From: CATZDY01 sp045599035
GTDB taxonomy: Bacteria > Bacillota > Desulfotomaculia > Desulfotomaculales > Desulfocucumaceae
DNA length: 64,000 nt
Direction: 5' to 3'
Assembly (NCBI GenBank): GCA_045599035.1
Contig: JAZRVI010000009.1
Coordinates: 1-64,000 of the forward strand
The first letter of the stretch is position 1; the number at the start of each line of letters is the position of its first letter. The notes under the pieces were generated by a model, which saw only the letters and a list, made by a program, of their open reading frames with translations, made no database searches and was not told the origin of the DNA. A program made the translations under genes and the position numbers. Shown in pieces: positions 1 to 8,560 of this stretch.

Positions 1-1
1 T

Positions 2-94
2 GACCGCATCGGAGCAATGAATCTGTATCGCATGGGAATAAACTGTCTTAAGGATAGCCAAGTACCGGATACAGCGGCACCTCAGTATATCTGA
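2..94 (+). CDS. tnpB: TnpB (IS200/IS605-type OrfB), C-terminal end only
   Basis: An open frame enters from the left edge and ends at a TGA at 92-94. Its first residues, DRIGAMN, match the third RuvC motif that closes TnpB proteins (D-R-x-x-A-x-N), followed by a 20-residue polar tail. TnpB is the RNA-guided nuclease of IS200/IS605 elements. Only about 30 residues are inside the window, so intactness cannot be judged. The right-end structure that follows supports the call. Confidence 0.7.
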   Translation, partial: DRIGAMNLYRMGINCLKDSQVPDTAAPQYI

Positions 95-239
95 GATGTC
101 AGGGGTGCTGTCAACCACCCCATGGTGTAACGCCACTTTAGATAGCAATATCTATTGGGGTTTAAAGGTCGGAGGCGTAAGCCGCTACTACGACTGGGCA
201 GTTACAAGCCCACTCACTTTAGTGGGTGGGTAGTTGACA
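95..239 (+). mobile_element. Right end (omegaRNA-type 3' region) of an IS200/IS605-family tnpB element
   Basis: The 145 bases after the tnpB stop end in a hairpin (CCCACTCACTTTAGTGGGTG, about 210-231) followed by GGTAGTTGAC. Ahead of it lies a structured segment with GGCGTAAGCC. This is the usual layout of a tnpB right end, where the omegaRNA scaffold stops at the element boundary and the guide is read from flanking DNA. The element abuts the spoIIIAF stop codon at 240, so it sits where spoIIIAG would be expected to follow. Confidence 0.65.
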
Positions 240-770
240 TTAATCCTCCACCCACCTGACCTGAACGGCGGTTTCTGCCAAACCGCAAAAAGCCGCCGCC
301 TGTTCAGCCAGCCGATTGGCTTCATCCAATTCAGCCTGACTTTTGGCTCTCGTCTGACCAATGGGACTCAGGCTGCGATCCGCCAAGTACAAATTCAGCC
401 CCTGCAATTGACCAGCTTCATTCAACTGCACCTGAATTTCTTTTACCTCCACCAAGGAGCTGATCAACAAATTTTTCAGTTGCTCCTGCAAGCCTTCCTG
501 ATAAATTTGAACAGCCTGTTCCTGATTTTGAGCTGACAAAGCCTCCCCATTGCTCAAAATTTGCTCCCAGGCCGCCTGGCTTCCAGCCTGCAATTTCCAT
601 TCCAAGCCCATTAGACCAGTCACCGCCTGCAAAACCGCCCAAATGACCAGCAGCCCTCCTACCATTTTTAAATATGGCCGATAAGTGCTTTGGGGCAGCA
701 GGCTTTCCAGCAAAACCAGCATAACCCCCAAAATCAGCAAGGATTTAAGTAAATTGCTTAATATTTCCAT
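240..770 (-). CDS. spoIIIAF: Stage III sporulation protein AF
   Basis: A 176-residue protein with two hydrophobic segments near the N-terminus (about residues 8-25 and 34-52) and a polar outward-facing domain, as in SpoIIIAF. SpoIIIAF belongs to the SpoIIIA-SpoIIQ feeding-tube complex joining mother cell and forespore. It lies 10 bp downstream of spoIIIAE in the canonical order AA-AB-AC-AD-AE-AF. The next genes, AG and AH, are not adjacent: a tnpB element end begins right after the stop codon. The protein itself looks full length. Confidence 0.9.
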   Translation of the reverse strand: MEILSNLLKSLLILGVMLVLLESLLPQSTYRPYLKMVGGLLVIWAVLQAVTGLMGLEWKLQAGSQAAWEQILSNGEALSAQNQEQAVQIYQEGLQEQLKNLLISSLVEVKEIQVQLNEAGQLQGLNLYLADRSLSPIGQTRAKSQAELDEANRLAEQAAAFCGLAETAVQVRWVED

Positions 771-780
771 CTTATCTTCT

Positions 781-1932
781 CTAACGCAGCATAACGGTTA
801 AATTGCCCATAGCTACCACCATAGCCACCGCCAAAAAGAACATCAGCCCAACCACCGCCAAGGCCGCAAAAACTCCGGTCAAATGCCCTCCCAGGTCATT
901 TAAACAGGCAGAAAGCCGATTATCTCCCACCGGTTCAATTAAAGCTCCGGCCAGGCGAAAAATAAAGCTCAAAACCAAAATTTTCAGCAAAGGCCACAGC
1001 AGAATTAAAATAGCCGCCAGCATCCCCAAAAGTCCCAGGGAATTTTTAATTAAGAGGCTGGAGCTGACAATGGTTTCCATAGCTCCGGAAAACATACTGC
1101 CCACTACTGGAACTACGGCTGAAGTAGTATATTTAGCCACCCGCAGGCCAATTCCATCGCCCACTGCTCCCGAAACACCCTGCAAGGCCAATAATCCACT
1201 AAAGATGGTGATAAAAACTCCTAACAAGGTTAAGCCGCCTTTTTTAAACAGACCGGATAATTGGCTTAAAGAAAATTGCGGGGAAATATAACCAATCAGC
1301 CCCACCAAAGCGGCCATAAACAAAAACGGAAGAACCAGATTTTTGATCAGACCGGACAGAATTGTAAAGCCGGTTATAATCAAGGGCTGAAACAGACCAG
1401 CGGAGGTGACTCCGCCTACAGCTACAAGCAAGGTCAAAAGCAGGGGCATCAGAGCTTCCATCAGAAAAGTCATTCGCTCCACGGTTTCCCGAGCGGTTTC
1501 CAGCACCACGCCAAAGGCTCCAATGGCCAAACCCGCCAGCACCAGAAAGGCTACCATTCGGGTTAAGGCGGAAGCAGCTCCTTCACTCAAAGCATTGCTT
1601 AAATTTTGTAAAAAAGCACAGAGCAAGGCCAAAACCAGCAGCTTGCCCAGCAAGGCCATTTCTGACCACAGCTCCCCGCCCAAAGCCCGTCCCAACTGAG
1701 CCAGAATCCCGCTCAAATCCCCCTGCATTTCCCCCCGGGCAATGGCTCCCAAGGTAGTTTTTAAATCCCCGGGAAAAACCTCCGTCCATTCCGCTTGCAA
1801 TTCCTCCATGACTTTGGTCAGATTTTCGCTGTTTAATTGCTCAAACTGACTTTCCCAGCCTTCGGCCTGAGCCAAACCGCCTCCCAGCCACAAGCTCAAG
1901 AAGATTATCCAAACAATCCTGCGGCCAAACAT
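781..1932 (-). CDS. spoIIIAE: Stage III sporulation protein AE
   Basis: A 383-residue polytopic membrane protein. It has an N-terminal signal-like helix ending in an AQA motif near residue 23, then an outside loop of about 70 residues, then repeated hydrophobic helices to the C-terminus. Length and order match SpoIIIAE, a multispanning component of the channel complex needed for late forespore gene expression. It follows spoIIIAD by 9 bp and is part of the same minus-strand operon, presumably under mother-cell sigma-E control (inferred from the family). Confidence 0.93.
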   Translation of the reverse strand: MFGRRIVWIIFLSLWLGGGLAQAEGWESQFEQLNSENLTKVMEELQAEWTEVFPGDLKTTLGAIARGEMQGDLSGILAQLGRALGGELWSEMALLGKLLVLALLCAFLQNLSNALSEGAASALTRMVAFLVLAGLAIGAFGVVLETARETVERMTFLMEALMPLLLTLLVAVGGVTSAGLFQPLIITGFTILSGLIKNLVLPFLFMAALVGLIGYISPQFSLSQLSGLFKKGGLTLLGVFITIFSGLLALQGVSGAVGDGIGLRVAKYTTSAVVPVVGSMFSGAMETIVSSSLLIKNSLGLLGMLAAILILLWPLLKILVLSFIFRLAGALIEPVGDNRLSACLNDLGGHLTGVFAALAVVGLMFFLAVAMVVAMGNLTVMLR

Positions 1933-1941
1933 CCGCTCACC

Positions 1942-2328
1942 TCAAGGAATAAGTTCCAATAATGTATTTAGAACCGCCAATAACACCGGAACTGCCAAAA
2001 CCAGAATCAGAATTTTGGCTCCAAACTCAATTTTAGCAGCTACGGCTCCTTCTCCGGCATCCCGGCAAATTTGGGAGCCAAAATCCGCCAAGTAAGCAAT
2101 ACCCACAATTTTCAGAATTGTTTCCAAATATAATAAATTAATTCCGGCTTCCTCAGCCAAAGAGCTTAAAACGCCCAAAATCCCGGCTACTTTGTCCAGC
2201 AACCAATAAAAGATAATTAGCCCGGCAGCCAAGGCCAAAAAAATAGCCATTTCTGGTTTGCTTTGCCGCAAAAGCAGGGATAAAACGGCAGAGATCAGCC
2301 CCAAAGCTACTAATTGCCAAATTTCCAT
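1942..2328 (-). CDS. spoIIIAD: Stage III sporulation protein AD
   Basis: A 128-residue protein with three to four hydrophobic segments and the internal YLETILKIVGIAYLADF region typical of SpoIIIAD. It is a small membrane component of the SpoIIIA complex. It sits 8 bp behind spoIIIAC and 9 bp ahead of spoIIIAE, consistent with co-translation in one operon. Confidence 0.93.
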   Translation of the reverse strand: MEIWQLVALGLISAVLSLLLRQSKPEMAIFLALAAGLIIFYWLLDKVAGILGVLSSLAEEAGINLLYLETILKIVGIAYLADFGSQICRDAGEGAVAAKIEFGAKILILVLAVPVLLAVLNTLLELIP

Positions 2329-2336
2329 AGTCCACC

Positions 2337-2537
2337 CTAAAAAAAACTAAAAACCGATTTGACCTCATCAAAAAGCTGAGCCAGTTCCTGCAAAACCCAG
2401 ACCAGCACCACCGCCACCCCGCCTACGGTGGTAATAAAAGCATAATCTTCCTTGCCGGAGCTTTTTAAAATCCAATGAGCGGTAGCCACCAAAATGCCCA
2501 CCCCGGCAATCCGAAAAATTAAATCCACCTCACCCAA
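2337..2537 (-). CDS. spoIIIAC: Stage III sporulation protein AC
   Basis: A 66-residue membrane protein with two hydrophobic helices separated by a short KSSGKEDYA loop, the standard size and shape of SpoIIIAC. It is a subunit of the mother-cell side of the SpoIIIA-SpoIIQ channel. It is tightly packed between spoIIIAB (13 bp) and spoIIIAD (8 bp). Confidence 0.93.
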   Translation of the reverse strand: MGEVDLIFRIAGVGILVATAHWILKSSGKEDYAFITTVGGVAVVLVWVLQELAQLFDEVKSVFSFF

Positions 2538-2550
2538 GCTTAACCCTCCA

Positions 2551-3063
2551 TTAAAAAACCAGCAAAACCAGGGCTATGCCCGAACATACTCCCAGATAAT
2601 TGTACAGCTTAACATTTTTGCGAGCCTCCTCCTCTGCCTGAACAATTTCCACCTTGAGCTGCTCTCCGGCCAGTTGCAAATGACGAATTTGATCCTGACA
2701 ATCGGAAATGCCCAGAGCCAAAGCCAGATTATTCAAAATTCCCAAATCACTGATTCTTAAAGAGCTGCAGGCATAGGTCGCTTCCAAAGCCTGCTCAAAG
2801 GCTTCGGCAGCCGAATGACCCCGATTGAGCAAATCAGCCGCCTGTTGAACAGCAGCCTGAATCTGACAGCCACTGTTCGGTGCTATTTTGGCCAGGGCTT
2901 CCCCCAAAGGCGTGGCTGCATAGCTGATCTCAGTTTCCAGCCTTTGCAAAACTGTCAGCCAGGCTTTCAGCTCCGGCGGCCTTCGGGCATATTCCCGGGA
3001 CAACACATAGCCGCCCAAGCCGCCACAGGCCACAATCAACAAAGCTCCCAGCAATTTCAACAT
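2551..3063 (-). CDS. spoIIIAB: Stage III sporulation protein AB
   Basis: The ATG at 3063 is preceded by AAAGGGG at good spacing, giving 170 residues starting MLKLLGALL. A longer in-frame start at 3129 would overlap the end of spoIIIAA and lacks a ribosome site. An N-terminal membrane helix, a coiled middle domain with the LQRLETEISYAATPLGEAL motif and a C-terminal membrane helix match SpoIIIAB, which resembles type II secretion GspF. It works with the SpoIIIAA ATPase. Confidence 0.93.
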   Translation of the reverse strand: MLKLLGALLIVACGGLGGYVLSREYARRPPELKAWLTVLQRLETEISYAATPLGEALAKIAPNSGCQIQAAVQQAADLLNRGHSAAEAFEQALEATYACSSLRISDLGILNNLALALGISDCQDQIRHLQLAGEQLKVEIVQAEEEARKNVKLYNYLGVCSGIALVLLVF

Positions 3064-3110
3064 AAAATTTACCCCTTTAGCAGACCGGAAAATTTTTATT
3101 GTCTTATAAG

Positions 3111-4019
3111 CTATAATTTTTCCGGCCAAATTTCAGCAATAGTTCCCACTTGGGGTTTTTGATCCAATCTAACTGAATAATCAATTACCTTCATTTTTAA
3201 TAATTCGGCCAAAACCGGCCGACGATATAAATCTTCCCGGGAAGCAGCATGAACCGTAAAAATAATTCCCACTCCGGCATTGACCGCTTCGGTCAATGCC
3301 GCCACATCTTCCGGTCTGCCTACTTCATCGGTAGCAATAATCCGGGGAGACAGGGAACGCAAAAGCAGCAGCATCCCCAAAGCCTTGGGACAAGCATCCA
3401 GAACATCAGTATTCATTCCCATTTCCATAGCCGGAACGCCCTGATAACAGGCTGCTATTTCCGAACGCTCGTCCACCACCCCCAAAGTATAGCCCCGTTC
3501 ACTCAAGGAACGGATTAAATCTCGCAAAACCGTGGTTTTCCCACAGCCCGGCGGAGAAAAAAGCAGCACATTGGGACAATGCCGTCCCTGCCAAAGCTCC
3601 GGCAGACTGCCCGCCGCTCCCCTGATTTGCCGAGCCAGCCGCAAATTCAGACCGGAAATATATTTCAGCCCCTTAATTTGGCCTTTTTCCAAAACCACCC
3701 GGCCACAAAGTCCAATCCGATGTCCGCCCGGTACAGTGATATAACCGTTTTTCAGTTCCTCCTCCAAAGCATACAGAGAGGATTTGCTGATTAGCTGTAA
3801 GGTGCGGTTCATGGCCTCCCGGCTCCAAATTTGCGGATTGGTCAAACAGGCCGCAATTTCTCCGGCTTCCCCCAAACAAAGATTTTCCCCGCCTCTCCGC
3901 ACAATAATTGGCCGCTCCACTCGCAAGCGAATTTCGGTCAATTCTTTTTGCACTTCCAGCGGCAAGCGGCAAATCAAGCTTTTTAATTCAGGCGGCAAAA
4001 GCCTTAAAAGATTTTCCAT
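3111..4019 (-). CDS. spoIIIAA: Stage III sporulation protein AA (secretion-type ATPase)
   Basis: A 302-residue P-loop ATPase. The Walker A site is SPPGCGKTTVL near residue 155, and an acidic VVDERSEIA stretch follows. It belongs to the VirB11/GspE-like AAA family and powers the SpoIIIA transenvelope complex. The ATG at 4019 has GGAGGAAG upstream. It is the first gene of the operon. A TATAAT-like element occurs in the short leader (about 4070), but no convincing -35 could be paired with it. Confidence 0.95.
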   Translation of the reverse strand: MENLLRLLPPELKSLICRLPLEVQKELTEIRLRVERPIIVRRGGENLCLGEAGEIAACLTNPQIWSREAMNRTLQLISKSSLYALEEELKNGYITVPGGHRIGLCGRVVLEKGQIKGLKYISGLNLRLARQIRGAAGSLPELWQGRHCPNVLLFSPPGCGKTTVLRDLIRSLSERGYTLGVVDERSEIAACYQGVPAMEMGMNTDVLDACPKALGMLLLLRSLSPRIIATDEVGRPEDVAALTEAVNAGVGIIFTVHAASREDLYRRPVLAELLKMKVIDYSVRLDQKPQVGTIAEIWPEKL

Positions 4020-4112
4020 TGTTTTCTTCCTCCGGCTTTGCTAATATATACGCCCTCTACTGGTAAATTATACCTGTTTATCAACACTCCTTCCAGGAAC
4101 CACAAAACCATT

Positions 4113-5345
4113 TTAATGAGCATTGCGATTTTTAGGCAATCGCCAATTCGCTTTTTCCAAACGGGAAGCAAAACCATTTCGGCTTTCGTCCCAGACCTCC
4201 CGATAAGTTTTTTGGGTTTGTCGGGCAATCTGCCCCCAATTATATTGTTCCTTAACCTTGCGATAAGCCTGTTCCGCCAGGTTTTGCCCCCGCTTGCTGT
4301 CAGCCAAAAGCCACAGCAGCATTTGAGCCAAAGAAAGTGAACTGCCGACATAGAATTTCAGGCCGTCCAACCCATGAGTTACGATCTCGCCTAAGCCTCC
4401 GGTATCCGCTACAATGACCGGAGTTTGAGCAGCCATAGCTTCCAGAGCAACAATTCCAAAGGGTTCATATAAGCTGGGGAAAACAGCTATTTCAGCCCAG
4501 GCGTAAAAAGCATTGCGGCGGGCTTCATCCAAATAACCGGTAAAATAAACCTTTTCGGCAATCCCCAACTGTCTGGCCAGATTCTGCAAATCATTTCGGT
4601 AGCTGCCATCTCCTCCAATAATAAATTTAAGCTGAGAATGACGGGATAAAACCCGTTTGGCCGCTTCCAATAAAATCTGTACACCTTTTTCCTGCACCAA
4701 ACGCCCCACAAAAAAGATAATTTTTTCTTCTGGTGCAGCAAAATTCGAACGCTTTAATTCTCCAGCAGGCTTGAGATTATTAATTTCCACTCCATTGGGA
4801 ATCACCCGAATTTTATCCTCAGGCAACTGAAAAATCTGCCGGATTTCCTCCTGCATATAACGGCTGCAACAAATAACCCGCCAGGCTTCATAGCCCAGCC
4901 ACCATTCCACCTCACTGATATAACGCTGTAAATCGGTATGCAGACCATAATTGCGGCCGGCTTCTGTGGCGTGAATGGTAGCAATCAGGGGCAGCCTCCG
5001 GGCGTGCTTTAAGGCTCTGGCCGCCGGAGCGGTCAGCCAGTCGTGAGTATGCACAAGATCAACTGCCCCAATCTCCCGTTCCATCTCCATGGCTTTTTCC
5101 AGCAAGGCCACATTAAGCTGCAAAACCTCAGTAGCAAAATCCGGAGCCTTCAGGGAATAGGGACGGGTTCGGAAAACCTCCACACCCTGAATATTTTCCC
5201 GTTCCGCTCCCAAATCAGCTCCGCTGGTAATAATATAAACCTGCTCTCCAATTTTGCTTAAAGCCTGACTTAAATCCGCAACATGCCGAGCCAGCCCTCC
5301 CACACTTTGGGGCGGAAATTCCCAGGAAAGCATCAAAATTTTCAT
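4113..5345 (-). CDS. Family 4 glycosyltransferase (glycogen-synthase-like)
   Basis: A 410-residue GT-B fold glycosyltransferase. The N-terminus MKILMLSWEFPPQSVGGLA carries the conserved glycine-rich acceptor loop. The second domain has FVGRLVQEKGVQILLEA and the donor-binding EPFGIVALEAMA motif (E-x7-E) characteristic of GT4 enzymes. The substrate is not identifiable; relatives make alpha-glucans or surface glycans. AGGAGCC precedes the ATG. It lies 93 bp upstream of spoIIIAA on the same strand and may or may not be co-transcribed. Confidence 0.88.
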   Translation of the reverse strand: MKILMLSWEFPPQSVGGLARHVADLSQALSKIGEQVYIITSGADLGAERENIQGVEVFRTRPYSLKAPDFATEVLQLNVALLEKAMEMEREIGAVDLVHTHDWLTAPAARALKHARRLPLIATIHATEAGRNYGLHTDLQRYISEVEWWLGYEAWRVICCSRYMQEEIRQIFQLPEDKIRVIPNGVEINNLKPAGELKRSNFAAPEEKIIFFVGRLVQEKGVQILLEAAKRVLSRHSQLKFIIGGDGSYRNDLQNLARQLGIAEKVYFTGYLDEARRNAFYAWAEIAVFPSLYEPFGIVALEAMAAQTPVIVADTGGLGEIVTHGLDGLKFYVGSSLSLAQMLLWLLADSKRGQNLAEQAYRKVKEQYNWGQIARQTQKTYREVWDESRNGFASRLEKANWRLPKNRNAH

Positions 5346-5618
5346 TTTCCGGCTCCTTTACTCTTTTCTGCTAGTATTCAGCTCCCCAGGGCTTTTTATG
5401 CGTCAGCCCTCTTTTCTTTTGCCCCCGACAATGCTATACTAAAATCAAGCTTTTTTAAATAATGGCCAATATCTCCGCTCCAGGAACAAGACAAGAAAGT
5501 ATGCTCTTTTCTATTATAAAAATGCCAAATTAGACACCAGGAAGCAGAAAGTATAACCAATGTTTTGGCAATGATTTATCGCATTTACCCTCAAAAAAAC
5601 AAATAATGGAGATTAATT

Positions 5619-6083
5619 ATGGATAGTGCTGAAACCGAGCAACTTATTCTACAAAAATTTTCGCCCCAGCGAACCAATTTGCTGCCGGCAGCTCAACAAA
5701 TTCAAAGGGAATTGGGTTATCTTTCCCCCACCGCTTTGGCAGCTTTGGCCGATTATTTTGCTTTGCCCCCATCTGAAGTTTATGAAGTCATCACCTTCTA
5801 TCCAGATTTTCGCTTAACTGCTCCGGGCAAAAAGCAAATTAAACTTTGCATGGGAACCGCCTGCCACTTAAAAGGCAGCAAGATTATTCAGGAACGCCTG
5901 GAAAGCAAATTGGGCATTAAATGCGGGGAAACCACTCCAGATGGCCAATACAGCCTAGAAAGGGTAGCCTGCGTGGGCTGTTGCTCCCTGGCTCCGGTTA
6001 TTGTGCTTAATCAGGAAACCATCCCCCAGGTAAGCCTGATTAGAATTGAAGAGCTGACTAGAGAAGGACGGGATCAAGATTAA
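5619..6083 (+). CDS. NuoE/HydC-like [2Fe-2S] thioredoxin-fold subunit
   Basis: A 154-residue protein with the NuoE pattern: CMGTACHLKGS near residue 80, then CVGCCSLAP about 40 residues on, giving the four cysteines of the thioredoxin-like [2Fe-2S] cluster. It is the small electron-transfer subunit of NADH dehydrogenase, NAD(P)-linked hydrogenase or formate dehydrogenase diaphorase modules. It heads a plus-strand trio with NuoF-like and NuoG-N-like genes. The ATG at 5619 has TGGAGA upstream. Its 3' end slightly overlaps the proposed start of the next gene. Confidence 0.9.
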   Translation: MDSAETEQLILQKFSPQRTNLLPAAQQIQRELGYLSPTALAALADYFALPPSEVYEVITFYPDFRLTAPGKKQIKLCMGTACHLKGSKIIQERLESKLGIKCGETTPDGQYSLERVACVGCCSLAPVIVLNQETIPQVSLIRIEELTREGRDQD

Positions 6084-7902
6084 TCCAACCTACCAAAAGC
6101 TTTATCAAGCCGCCCAAAAATATGAACAGGATTTAAACCAGCAGCCCTGGCTGCTGGTCGGAACCGCTACCTGCGGCCGAGCCACTGGAGCCTTGCAGAT
6201 TAAAGCCTGCCTGGAAACCGAAATTGCTGCGGCCAAACAAAACTGGCCGGTTCTGGAAGGCGGCTGTTTGGGGCATTGCTATGCCGAGCCGCTGGTGCTG
6301 GTGCATAATCCAGGCTTTCCGGATCTTTTGTACGGCTTTGTCAATGAAGGTCTGGCTCGGCGTTTAATTAAAGATTATCTGCTGGAAGGCGATCCCTGCC
6401 TGGAATATTTGCTGGCGGCAGTGGAGGAAAACGAGCTGGGCTTACCCAGCCTGCAAGATTTTCCCCGAGGTCAACTGGAAAAAAGAATCCTGCTGGCTCG
6501 CTGCGGCCAAATTGCTCCCGGAGAAATTCGGCAGGCTTTAGCCAGGGGAGCTTATGCTGCCTTAGCTTCAGCTTTGGAGCAAAAACCGGAGGATTTGCTG
6601 AACCTGGTGGCCAAATCCGGTCTTCGGGGGCGGGGAGGAGCCGGTTTTCCTGCCGCCCGCAAATGGCAGGTTTGCCGACAAACTCAAGCCGCCGAACGAT
6701 ATTTAATCTGCAATGCCGATGAAGGCGATCCGGGAGCTTTTATGGATCGCAGCCTGTTGGAAAGCGATCCTCATTTATTGCTGGAAGGAATGCTGCTTGC
6801 GGCCTATATTATTGGAGCCAAAACTGGTTTTATCTATGTCCGGGCGGAATATCCCCTGGCCATTGCCCGCCTGCAAACCGCCTTAAAACAAGCTCAGGAA
6901 CTGAATTTGCTGGGAGAAAATATTTTGGGCAGCAATTTCAGCTTTAAACTGCAAATTTTTCAGGGAGCCGGGGCTTTTGTCTGTGGAGAAGAAACCGCTT
7001 TGCTGGCTTCCATGCAGGGCTATGCCGGACTTCCTTCGCCCCGTCCGCCTCATCCGGCGGAAACAGGCTATCTGGGGCAGCCTACGGTTATTAATAATGT
7101 TAAAACCCTTTGCTTTTTGCCTTCCGTGCTGGCCGGAAATAAACCGGATACTTTGCTTTTGGCTTTGGCCGGACAAATTCCCAATCCCGGTTTGCTGGAA
7201 GTACCTTTGGGGACTTCCCTATCCGAGATCATCCAAATCGGAGGCAGCGGGCAGGATTTTAAGGCGGTTCAGTTGGGAGGCCCTTCCGGAAGCTGTCTGC
7301 CCCGGGAACTTTTGAACCTTCCCCTGGATTATGAAACCTTGCAGACCACAGGAGCAATTATGGGTTCCGGCGGAGTTATCGTTTTAAATCAGCAGGATTG
7401 CATGGTCGAAACAGCTCGCTATTTTCTGGAATTTACCCAGCAGGAATCCTGCGGAAAATGCAGCTTTTGCCGTTTGGGTACGCAGCAAATGCTTAATATA
7501 CTCAACCGCATTGTTCAAGGTGAAGGACAAAAAGGGGATTTGGAGCTTTTGCAGGAACTGGCCGAAGGTGTCAAGCTGGGTTCCCTGTGCAATTTGGGCA
7601 AAACCGCTCCCAATCCGGTGTTGAGCAGTCTAAAACACTTTCGTTCTGAATATCTGGCTCATATTGAAAAAAAACAATGCCCGGCTTTGGCCTGTTCCGC
7701 TCTGATTGAATACTATATCCTTCCGGAACGCTGTGAACGCTCCTGTGATATTTGCCTGGGTAAATGTCCAGTAGAAGCCATTTTTAGTAATGAACAGCGA
7801 ATCAAAGTCATTGATCCGGATAAATGTATTAAATGTGATAGCTGTCTTCCGGCCTGCCCACCTCAATATCAAGCCATTATTAAACGACCTAAATATATCT
7901 GA
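6079..7902 (+). CDS. NuoF/HydB-like NADH-binding flavoprotein subunit, probable non-canonical start
   Basis: A NuoF-type subunit oxidising or reducing NAD(P)H through FMN. Domains: an N-terminal thioredoxin-like [2Fe-2S] domain (second cysteine pair in GGCLGHCYAEP), the NADH/FMN domain with GLRGRGGAGFPAARKW and GAGAFVCGEETALLAS, the SLBB region, the 4Fe-4S site ESCGKCSFCRLG, and two C-terminal 4Fe-4S motifs (CDICLGKCP and CIKCDSCLPACP). The first ATG/GTG/TTG in frame is TTG at 6193. That start would cut off VGTATCGRATGA, which holds the first cluster cysteine. The frame is open upstream to a stop at 6055. ATT at 6079 (or ATC at 6073) behind AAGGACGG is the most plausible start. Confidence 0.85.
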   Translation: MNPTYQKLYQAAQKYEQDLNQQPWLLVGTATCGRATGALQIKACLETEIAAAKQNWPVLEGGCLGHCYAEPLVLVHNPGFPDLLYGFVNEGLARRLIKDYLLEGDPCLEYLLAAVEENELGLPSLQDFPRGQLEKRILLARCGQIAPGEIRQALARGAYAALASALEQKPEDLLNLVAKSGLRGRGGAGFPAARKWQVCRQTQAAERYLICNADEGDPGAFMDRSLLESDPHLLLEGMLLAAYIIGAKTGFIYVRAEYPLAIARLQTALKQAQELNLLGENILGSNFSFKLQIFQGAGAFVCGEETALLASMQGYAGLPSPRPPHPAETGYLGQPTVINNVKTLCFLPSVLAGNKPDTLLLALAGQIPNPGLLEVPLGTSLSEIIQIGGSGQDFKAVQLGGPSGSCLPRELLNLPLDYETLQTTGAIMGSGGVIVLNQQDCMVETARYFLEFTQQESCGKCSFCRLGTQQMLNILNRIVQGEGQKGDLELLQELAEGVKLGSLCNLGKTAPNPVLSSLKHFRSEYLAHIEKKQCPALACSALIEYYILPERCERSCDICLGKCPVEAIFSNEQRIKVIDPDKCIKCDSCLPACPPQYQAIIKRPKYI

Positions 7903-7925
7903 ATCATGGGGAGGAAAAGCTGAAA

Positions 7926-8510
7926 ATGCTGATTGACGGACAAAAGGTTCCGGTTCAGCCCGGACAAACAATTTTGGAAGCAGCCCTGACCAATCAGATT
8001 TTTATTCCCCACTTGTGCGGCTCCAAACATCTGGGCGGCTGTCGGCTGTGTCTGGTGCAGGTTGGATCTAAAATCAAAGCCGCCTGCACCCAAAAGGCCG
8101 AACCGGGTTTAGTAGTGCAAACCCGAACTCCGCAGGTTAACAAATTGGTCAAAATGGCCTGGGAACTGCTTGTGGCCAGTCATCAAATGCGTTGTGCCGA
8201 ATGCAGCCAGGCGGCAGATTGTCAACTGAAAAAAATTGCCCGACTGCATTCCCTGCCCCTGCCGACTCGGACTTTTCCAGCTTTGAGCCAGGAAAAAATA
8301 ACCTTGTCCGGCGATCTGATTTGGCTGAAGGGTCAATGCCTTTTTTGCGGCAAATGTATTGAACAATGCCAACAGGTCGGTCAGGGAATTTTAGGTATGG
8401 CGGGCAAAGGAGAAAAGCGGCGGCTGGCACTTTGGCTCAATCCGAATAGCTGCCGGGACTGCCAAAAATGCCTGGGACTTTGCGGAGCCTTAGTCAAAGC
8501 AGGAAATTAA
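7926..8510 (+). CDS. NuoG-N-terminal-like iron-sulfur subunit (no catalytic domain)
   Basis: A 194-residue protein. Residues 1-75 are a plant-type [2Fe-2S] ferredoxin domain with HLCGSKHLGGCRLC. Next comes the His-Cys 4Fe-4S segment CAECSQAADC near residue 90, then two 4Fe-4S motifs, CLFCGKCIEQC and CRDCQKCLGLC. This equals the N-terminal part of NuoG or of [FeFe]-hydrogenase and formate dehydrogenase large subunits, but there is no H-cluster or molybdopterin domain. With the two preceding genes it forms an electron-transfer module that must pair with a partner encoded elsewhere. GGGGAGG lies upstream. Confidence 0.82.
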   Translation: MLIDGQKVPVQPGQTILEAALTNQIFIPHLCGSKHLGGCRLCLVQVGSKIKAACTQKAEPGLVVQTRTPQVNKLVKMAWELLVASHQMRCAECSQAADCQLKKIARLHSLPLPTRTFPALSQEKITLSGDLIWLKGQCLFCGKCIEQCQQVGQGILGMAGKGEKRRLALWLNPNSCRDCQKCLGLCGALVKAGN

Positions 8511-8560
8511 TTCGGACAGGCCGAATAAATAGATAAACTATGCAGAAAGAAGGGCAAAAT

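Noticed and set aside
803..1699. Long plus-strand Lys/Pro-rich frames opposite spoIIIAE
   Set aside because: They are antisense shadows; the spoIIIAE frame has clear family features and operon context.
5346..5618. Divergent intergenic region between the glycosyltransferase and NuoE genes, searched for promoters or a riboswitch
   Set aside because: A TATACT-like box is present but no properly spaced -35, and no known riboswitch signature was recognised.
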